A stretch of 6,160 nucleotides of DNA from Bifidobacteriaceae bacterium (GTDB lineage: Bacteria > Actinomycetota > Actinomycetes > Actinomycetales > WQXJ01): positions 1-6,160 of the forward strand of contig JAISCU010000106.1 in assembly GCA_031265345.1 (NCBI GenBank), in the 5' to 3' direction. The first letter of the stretch is position 1; each line of letters opens with the position of its first letter. The notes below the pieces were generated by a model. It was not told the DNA's origin. It did not search any database and was given only the letters and a program-made list of their open reading frames with translations. The position numbers and the translations under genes were made by a program. This document shows positions 5,235 through 6,160 of this stretch, in pieces.

Positions 5235-5821
5235 CCGATTCTGGCACGCCCGCGCGCGGCCGGTTCCGTTTGCCTTGGGCGCAGGCGCAACCGTGGCCGG
5301 GGCCGAGTGGCGATCATCGCCAGTTGCCGCGCGTCCACAGCCGTTGCACGATGCCGCTCGCTCGGGTTTCGGCGTTGGCGCAGGTCCGTGAGTTGGTCGG
5401 CTTGGGAGTCGGTCGGCCTGCGGGTGGGAGCCTGTGCTGTTGGCCGCATTGGCGTGCGGTTCGGCCGGGTCGAGGAGTCCCGCGGCACTCGCCCTGGTCG
5501 AACGATTGGTCGGGCATCAGTGCGCGCCGGTGCTGTGGGCTGGTGGCCCGTTGCAGTGTTGGCCAATGAGCGCCTGGCCGGGTTGTGCGTCGGGGCGGAC
5601 CGAAGCATGGCGCCGCGCCATTGCCCTGGATCGGTGTTCCGTCGTCGTACGGTGGCTGGCAGGGTGCCTGGCCTGGTTGGACGCCGGAGCCTTCGCTGGT
5701 CGGGTGTCCGTTGTCGTGTTCGCCGGTCGGTCGGGCCTGGCGCGTGGCGGGCGGCGTCACGTGTAAGGGCGCGCTGGCGCCGTCGCCTTGGCCGGGCGGG
5801 GGTGCGCCCCCGGACGGATGA
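5235..5821. other. Gene-free, strongly base-skewed region between the TrkA pair and the HNH gene
   Basis: No frame here carries a recognisable protein. On the + strand, 5341-5760 contains by my count 179 G, 119 C, 92 T and 30 A in 420 bases, so A is only about 7 percent. The complementary strand is therefore rich in C and A, as in the Pro/Thr/His-rich tail of the HNH gene next to it. The region most likely contains decayed coding DNA of that kind, with one recognisable fragment at 5701-5757. The promoter of the TrkA pair should lie near the left edge, but I could not identify it. Confidence 0.55.
5701..5757 (-). pseudogene. Probable remnant of an HNH-gene 3' tail
   Basis: Read on the - strand, codons from about 5739 to 5701 give QARPTGEHDNGHP. 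The tail of the HNH protein just upstream gives QASGPPGEHHNGAP. On the + strand the first 20 bases of the two copies (5707-5726 and 5864-5883) agree at 19 positions. A weaker match may extend to 5757. The fragment lies about 80 bases beyond the HNH stop. It is a shorter and weaker match than the glycosyltransferase remnant, and low-complexity sequence could account for part of it. Confidence 0.5.
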
Positions 5822-6160
5822 TTAGCCGTCGCGTGGTGGTGGGTCGTCGTCTTGGGCTGGCGCTCCGTTGTGGTGTTCGCCGGGTGGTCCGCTTGCCTGG
5901 TCGTGTTCGGCGCAGGGTTGTGTTCTGGGTTTGCGGTGCCGGTGGTGGGTCAGGGGTGTGCGTTCGGGGTCGTACCAGGCGGGCGGCCGGAACTCCCACA
6001 ACCCGTCCTCCCTCAGGTCCAACACCCAGTCGGGGTCGCGGCCCTTGGGCGGCTCGACCAGGCGGTGATGGGCTGGGCATAACAAACACAAGTTCGACAA
6101 TTTGGTGTCCCCGCCCTGTTTCCACGGGACCACGTGGTGGCACTCGCAGACCTCCGGCGG
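5822..6160 (-). CDS. HNH endonuclease domain protein, DUF222/13E12 type (C-terminal part)
   Basis: The last 112 residues of a - strand gene whose 5' part is outside the window; the frame is open to the edge, so the GTG at 6133 is internal. The first visible residues, PPEVCECHHVVPWKQGGDTK and then LSNLCLLCPAHHRLVE, form the HNH core: the HH pair (8-9), Asn23 and the HH pair (31-32), with Cys5 and Cys28 as possible zinc ligands. This core followed by WEFRPPAWYDPERTPL is typical of DUF222 (13E12 REP-like) proteins of actinobacteria, usually several hundred residues long and present in many copies per genome. Residues after about 77 are a low-complexity Pro/His/Asp tail. The core residues look intact. 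The cellular role of the family is not established; a nuclease activity is inferred. Confidence 0.88.
   Translation of the reverse strand, partial: PPEVCECHHVVPWKQGGDTKLSNLCLLCPAHHRLVEPPKGRDPDWVLDLREDGLWEFRPPAWYDPERTPLTHHRHRKPRTQPCAEHDQASGPPGEHHNGAPAQDDDPPPRDG

Noticed and set aside
3907..5247. Single 446-residue frame spanning both TrkA genes
   Set aside because: Only its second half is TrkA-like. The first half is the CeoB-like gene read out of frame, so it is not a fused protein.
5255..5320. Weak CGGTT/AACCG inverted repeat upstream of the TrkA pair
   Set aside because: The arms are five bases with a long spacer, expected by chance in GC-rich DNA; no promoter boxes accompany it.
4617..5825. 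402-residue + strand open frame
   Set aside because: It runs antisense to the CeoB-like gene and then through the skewed non-coding block; it has no domain signature and no supported start.

Overview
The window is GC-rich and reads as actinobacterial (Actinomycetota). The evidence is GTG starts, four-base ATGA or GTGA gene overlaps, many accidental open frames caused by high GC, a CeoB/CeoC-like pair of TrkA proteins, a PadR-plus-membrane-protein pair, and the end of an HNH protein of the DUF222 (13E12) type. I cannot name a genus.

Layout, left to right. (1) Positions 1-1643 hold the end of a surface-polysaccharide locus on the + strand: the C-terminal half of a Wzt/TagH-type ABC ATPase, overlapping by 4 bp a GT-B glycosyltransferase of family-4 type. 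(2) Positions 1644-2263 (620 bp) carry no intact gene. They hold a hairpin, a 24-codon remnant of a second glycosyltransferase 3' end, and a cluster of imperfect palindromes. These include a pair of related 55-bp dyad elements 136 bp apart, a perfect 10-bp inverted repeat between them, a 41-bp near-perfect palindrome, and a 27-bp dyad directly against the padR ribosome binding site. (3) Positions 2264-3885 hold a two-gene + strand operon, a PadR repressor followed by a three-span membrane protein with a PadR-associated (HAAS/DUF1700-like) cytoplasmic N-terminus and an extracytoplasmic domain. (4) Positions 3907-5234 hold two overlapping TrkA-type potassium-uptake regulators on the - strand, convergent with (3). 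(5) Positions 5235-5821 (587 bp) have no credible gene, but show extreme base skew and a fragment resembling the end of the next gene. (6) Positions 5822-6160 hold the 3' end of a DUF222/HNH gene on the - strand, running off the window.

How they work together: the ABC ATPase and glycosyltransferase belong to one export and assembly pathway for a cell-surface glycan. PadR and its membrane partner probably form a self-regulated envelope-sensing module. The two TrkA proteins would bind NAD(H) or nucleotides and gate a potassium transporter encoded elsewhere. The HNH protein is of a multicopy, often mobile-associated type. The most unusual material is non-coding: the palindrome cluster before padR, and remnants of duplicated gene 3' ends lying just downstream of both the glycosyltransferase and the HNH gene.
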